Below, in pieces: positions 61,007 to 64,000 of a DNA stretch of 64,000 bases. The DNA comes from Pseudomonadaceae bacterium (GTDB taxonomy: Bacteria; Pseudomonadota; Gammaproteobacteria; Pseudomonadales; Azotimanducaceae). The notes under the pieces are model-generated. The model made no database searches. It was not told the DNA's origin and worked only from the letters and a program-made list of their open reading frames with translations. The stretch is from the NCBI GenBank assembly GCA_024743175.1, contig JANSXA010000008.1, forward strand, positions 124,001 through 188,000, written 5' to 3'. The first letter of the stretch is position 1. The number at the start of each line of letters is the position of its first letter. Both the position numbers and the translations under genes were made by a program.

Positions 61007-61681
61007 ATGGGCTCTGATATCACACTGACGACACCGGATAACTTTGCGCTCGGCGCCTACGTCGCCGAGCCGACCGCTTCACCAAAAGGTGCGGTGGTGG
61101 TTATCCAGGAAATTTTTGGTGTCAACAGCCATATCCGCGAAGTCACCGACGGCTATGCAGCTGCTGGTTACTGGGCAATTGCGCCGAAGATATTTGATCG
61201 CATCGAGGCAGATATAGAACTGGGTTACAGTGAAGCAGATATGGGCACGGGGATTGAACTGGCGTTCCAGAAACTGGATATGCAGCAGACGCTTGCAGAT
61301 CTGCAGGTCGCGGTCACCGAAGCGGGCAAACACGGCAAAGTTGGCGTTGTAGGTTACTGTTTTGGTGGCCTGCTGACCTGGCTCAGCAGTTGTCATCTGG
61401 ACGGTGTGGCCGCCGCGAGTTCCTATTACGGTGGTGGTGTTGCCGGACAACTGGACAATACACCAAAATGCCCGGTGATCTTCCATTTTGGCGAACTGGA
61501 TGCGCACATTCCAATGACGGACGTAGAGAAGGTCAAGGCCGCACAACCGGATTCCCCAGTCTACGTTTACGCCGCTGATCACGGCTTCAATTGTGACCAT
61601 CGCGAAAGCTATGACGAAGCGGCTTCGAAATTAGCCCTGCAGCGAACACTGGCGCATTTTGCAAGCCACCTTGCCGCGTGA
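61007..61681 (+). CDS. Dienelactone hydrolase family protein
   Basis: This alpha/beta hydrolase of 224 residues has the DLH triad: nucleophile Cys118 in GYCFGG, Asp165 in ELDAHIP and His192 in AADHGFNC, with Glu36 in IQEIFGVN. The ATG at 61007 follows GGGGAAA; an in-frame upstream start at 60908 has no conserved content. No aromatic-degradation genes are nearby, so the substrate is open. Confidence 0.87.
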   Translation: MGSDITLTTPDNFALGAYVAEPTASPKGAVVVIQEIFGVNSHIREVTDGYAAAGYWAIAPKIFDRIEADIELGYSEADMGTGIELAFQKLDMQQTLADLQVAVTEAGKHGKVGVVGYCFGGLLTWLSSCHLDGVAAASSYYGGGVAGQLDNTPKCPVIFHFGELDAHIPMTDVEKVKAAQPDSPVYVYAADHGFNCDHRESYDEAASKLALQRTLAHFASHLAA

Positions 61682-62012
61682 AGGTTTGCAGCGACAGTGG
61701 CTGGCAATCAACAAGCCTCGATATCGAGCCGGTCGGCGAGCATTGCTTACATATCGAATGCCCTCGTGCTTGACATCTACAGGGGGTTTGTTGATCCTTC
61801 GCGGACGGAATGGGGTGGGCGAAGCAAATTTCTCCCCGGTTAGCGCTGCTAAGCGTTTTGTGTAACTTTTTGTGACACAAGATGCCGACCAGTGAATAAA
61901 AAGACACTTGCCGCACGCAAACATTGAAACCTGTCGGGTAGTCGAGCTACTTGGCTGGCGTTGAGTGTGTTAGGTGAAAAGAACGAACGGATCTTTCCAG
62001 TAGGAAGTTGTA
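61682..62012. other. 331-base intergenic region, no gene seen
   Basis: The gap contains a perfect 12-base palindrome CTCGATATCGAG at 61717-61728 and a short hairpin (TTAGC, GCTAA near 61840-61855). No coding frame is supported. The promoter of the DUF3450/ExbB-type operon must lie here, but no clear hexamers stand out. Confidence 0.4.
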
Positions 62013-62804
62013 ATGAAAAATCATATGCAAAGGTTAACCACCTTACGGCGCGTCACGGCGTTGCTTGGGGTGCTGGTATTTATGACCAGCACAACTGTAT
62101 CCGCGACGACGTTGTCGGATATCTTTCAGGTAGCTGAACAGATAAATCAGTCGGCAATCCGGTCGCAGTCAAAAATTGACGCGCTGACCGCGGAAACGCG
62201 CGAGTTGCTGAGTACCTATAAAACGGTGCTCAAAGAGATTGAAGGCTTGCGGGTGTACAACCGCCAGCTGGAAAAACAGATCGACAATCAGGAAACCGAG
62301 ATGTCTGAGTTGGCTGGCGCCATCGATAAGGTCACCCTCATCGAGCGTCAGATTACGCCGCTTATGCTGCGCATGATTGACGGGCTCGAGCAGTTTGTGG
62401 AACTTGATATTCCTTTCCTGCTGGATGAACGCATGGATCGTGTTGATCGTCTGCGTGAAATGATGGATCGCGCTGACGTTGCTGTTTCCGAGAAGTTTTC
62501 CCAGGTGCTGCGCGCATTCCAGATTGAGAATGATTATGGACGTACCATGGAAACTTATGGCGACACAATCTCCATAGGCGGTACTGAGCGTAAAGTAGAT
62601 ATTCTGAAGGTAGGCCGGATTGCTCTGGTTTACCAAACACCCGACGGTAGTGAAACGGGTATGTACAACCGTAATTCCCAGGCTTATGAACCGATCGACG
62701 ACACTTACCAGTCTTCAATCCGACAGGGTATTCGTATGGCGCGGCAGCAAGCCACCCAGGATCTGTTCAGCATTCCGTTACACGGCGCGGAGGCAGCACA
62801 ATGA
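62013..62804 (+). CDS. DUF3450 periplasmic coiled-coil protein
   Basis: This 263-residue protein has a signal peptide (cleavage near VSA-TT, residue 32), a long coiled coil (about 40-115) and a C-terminal beta segment (VDILKVGRIALVYQTPDG, SQAYEPID). This is the DUF3450 pattern. Family members accompany a second TonB-type energy system with the long ExbB-like protein encoded next. The ATG follows AGGAAG. Its stop overlaps the next start (ATGA). Confidence 0.85.
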   Translation: MKNHMQRLTTLRRVTALLGVLVFMTSTTVSATTLSDIFQVAEQINQSAIRSQSKIDALTAETRELLSTYKTVLKEIEGLRVYNRQLEKQIDNQETEMSELAGAIDKVTLIERQITPLMLRMIDGLEQFVELDIPFLLDERMDRVDRLREMMDRADVAVSEKFSQVLRAFQIENDYGRTMETYGDTISIGGTERKVDILKVGRIALVYQTPDGSETGMYNRNSQAYEPIDDTYQSSIRQGIRMARQQATQDLFSIPLHGAEAAQ

Positions 62805-64000
62805 GCGCACAACCTATGAAAATGATTAACCTGTTACGTGGAATTCTGCTGAGCAGTCTGCTGGCTGTCGTGCCAGTCACGTTCGCTGAAGAAGCTGCTG
62901 ATGCATCAACGCCGGCCAGTGACCTCACCGTTACCGAAGCAAATTCGCTCGACGAGTTACTCGACAATGTTGAACAACGGCGTGTGGTTGAATCCCGAGA
63001 GCACACGGCGCGCGAGCGTCGCTTCACGCAGAATCGTGCCAACCAGGCCAAGCTGCTGCAGGATGCTCAGGCTGAACGCACTCGTGAAGAGCGTCGCTCG
63101 GACCGACTTGAAACCACGTTTGAAGAAAATGAAATTCGAATTGGTGATCTTACCGAGCAGCTGGATAAGCGCTTGGGCAGCTTAAGAGAGTTGTTTGGTG
63201 TGTTGCAGCAGGTTGCAGGCGATACCCGCGGTCTATTCGAAGCGTCACTCATATCTGCTCAATATCCTAACCGCGGTGAGTGGTTGGATGCGCTGGCGAA
63301 GAAAATGGGCACTGCAAGTCAGTTGGCCACCATCGAAGAGATGGAAACAATCTGGTTTGAACTGCAGCGTGAGATGACCGAATCCGGCAAGGTGTCCCGT
63401 TTCCCCGGCACCATCACCAAACTTTCTGGTGAAAAAGTTAACACCGATATCGTTCGTGTAGGTTCCTACGCTTTGATTGGCGAAGGTGAATATCTGCAGT
63501 GGGATGCCGACACGCAGTCGATTATTGAACTGGCTCGCCAGCCCTCAGGGCGGCACGTTGATACCGCAGCCGCTGTGCAGAACTCTTCTGCAGGCGAGAT
63601 TGTTGAGTTTTCCATCGATCCGCTACGCGGCTCTTTGCTCGCGCTGTTAATCCAGGCGGCAACCATTGGTGAACAGGTTGGTTCGATAGGCGCTGTTGCT
63701 GACTGTTATCTGCCGTTCTGTGACGGTCAGGGTGGTACGGTAGGTGCAATCATCATCCTTGGTGGTTTCATTGGTGTACTGCTTGCACTGGAACGCCTGT
63801 TAACGCTGACAATGATCGGTGCGAAGGTGAACTCGCAACGTAAAAACCCAACGCCAAGTGATGACAACCCGCTGGGTCGTGTTCTGAAAGTTTATGATGA
63901 AAACAAAGATGTTGACGTGGAAACGCTGGAGCTGAAGCTCGGTGAGGCGATTCTGGGCGAGACGCCGAAGTTGACACGGAACATAACGCTGATCCAGGTG
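62801..64000 (+). CDS. MotA/TolQ/ExbB-type channel with long N-terminal region, partial
   Basis: The 400 visible codons run off the window end. A signal peptide (cleavage near TFA-EE, residue 29) is followed by a coiled coil (45-130, Arg/Glu-rich), a domain resembling DUF3450 in its VRVGSYALIGEGEYLQW segment, then a transmembrane helix (about 313-335, VGAIIILGGFIGVLLALERL). The ExbB/TolQ helix pair should follow beyond 64000. Relatives (TtpC-like) power the second TonB system of vibrios and marine gammaproteobacteria. Confidence 0.83.
   Translation, partial: MSAQPMKMINLLRGILLSSLLAVVPVTFAEEAADASTPASDLTVTEANSLDELLDNVEQRRVVESREHTARERRFTQNRANQAKLLQDAQAERTREERRSDRLETTFEENEIRIGDLTEQLDKRLGSLRELFGVLQQVAGDTRGLFEASLISAQYPNRGEWLDALAKKMGTASQLATIEEMETIWFELQREMTESGKVSRFPGTITKLSGEKVNTDIVRVGSYALIGEGEYLQWDADTQSIIELARQPSGRHVDTAAAVQNSSAGEIVEFSIDPLRGSLLALLIQAATIGEQVGSIGAVADCYLPFCDGQGGTVGAIIILGGFIGVLLALERLLTLTMIGAKVNSQRKNPTPSDDNPLGRVLKVYDENKDVDVETLELKLGEAILGETPKLTRNITLIQV

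Noticed and set aside
1-64000. tRNA, rRNA, insertion sequences, prophage or CRISPR
   Set aside because: I looked for T-loop motifs, transposase or integrase proteins and regularly spaced repeats and found none that held up.

Overview
The window reads as a chromosomal segment of a free-living Gram-negative gammaproteobacterium, probably marine and related to the Pseudomonadales/Cellvibrionales lineages. The evidence is the gene content (Lol transporter, Kdo/lipid A genes, RNase E, RluC, EpmC, PhoB, HolB, PilZ) and two housekeeping blocks whose order, as I recall it, follows Pseudomonas: apbE-nqrM...sthA-PilZ-lolCDE-DUF2062-comEC-exbB-exbD-lpxK-kdsB-murB-rne-rluC, then maf-yceD-rpmF-fabD-fabG-acpP-fabF-mltG-tmk-holB-pilZ-tatD. 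I saw no rRNA, tRNA, CRISPR array, insertion sequence or prophage. Coding density is high, with many 1-4 base ATGA/GTGA overlaps that imply translational coupling.

Layout. 1-2.1 kb (minus): the start of a Gly/Pro-rich lipoprotein that leaves the window, coupled to a TPR protein with a TonB-like C-terminus. 2.3-6.6 kb (plus): a tight run of tusA-like, AIG2-like, epmC, an L-2-hydroxyglutarate-oxidase-like flavoprotein, a COG3199 ATP-NAD-kinase-like protein with no ordinary start codon, and a methyltransferase. 6.6-15.4 kb: alaA with an unknown partner, msrB, an acyl-CoA synthetase, a split membrane/spermidine-synthase pair, a rhodanese, an enoyl-CoA hydratase, a histidine phosphatase and a dicarboxylate-type symporter. 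15.7-25.8 kb: apbE, nqrM, HDOD, sthA, a PilZ-like gene, lolC-lolD-lolE, DUF2062, comEC. 25.8-32.3 kb: DUF2244, a PilZ protein fused to a degenerate Nudix domain, clpB with a sigma-32-like promoter, an unknown gene under a LexA-type SOS box, galU and a D-threonine-aldolase-like enzyme.

32.4-39.6 kb is the envelope block: exbB, exbD, a single 970-codon frame joining the lipid A flippase MsbA to the lipid A 4'-kinase LpxK, then kdsB, and after an SDR gene, alkB-murB. 39.5-44.6 kb holds rne (with a 689-base leader/divergent region), rluC and maf. 44.7-52.9 kb is yceD-rpmF-fab-mltG-tmk-holB-pilZ-tatD, with plsX and pabC missing from their usual places. 52.9-59.3 kb holds GNAT, an S9 peptidase, pepQ, and two subunits of a xanthine-dehydrogenase-type enzyme without the molybdenum subunit, followed by a ribokinase-like gene. 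59.3-64 kb holds a HAD hydrolase, phoB without phoR, a dienelactone hydrolase, DUF3450, and a partial ExbB/TolQ-type channel with a long N-terminal periplasmic region.

The strongest candidates for something new are the MsbA-LpxK fusion and the LexA-box-controlled 120-residue orphan protein. Next come the PilZ/degenerate-Nudix fusion, the split spermidine synthase whose catalytic half begins with an export-like signal, and the collagen-like lipoprotein/TPR-TonB pair. All functional calls come from reading motifs and family memory; no database search was run.
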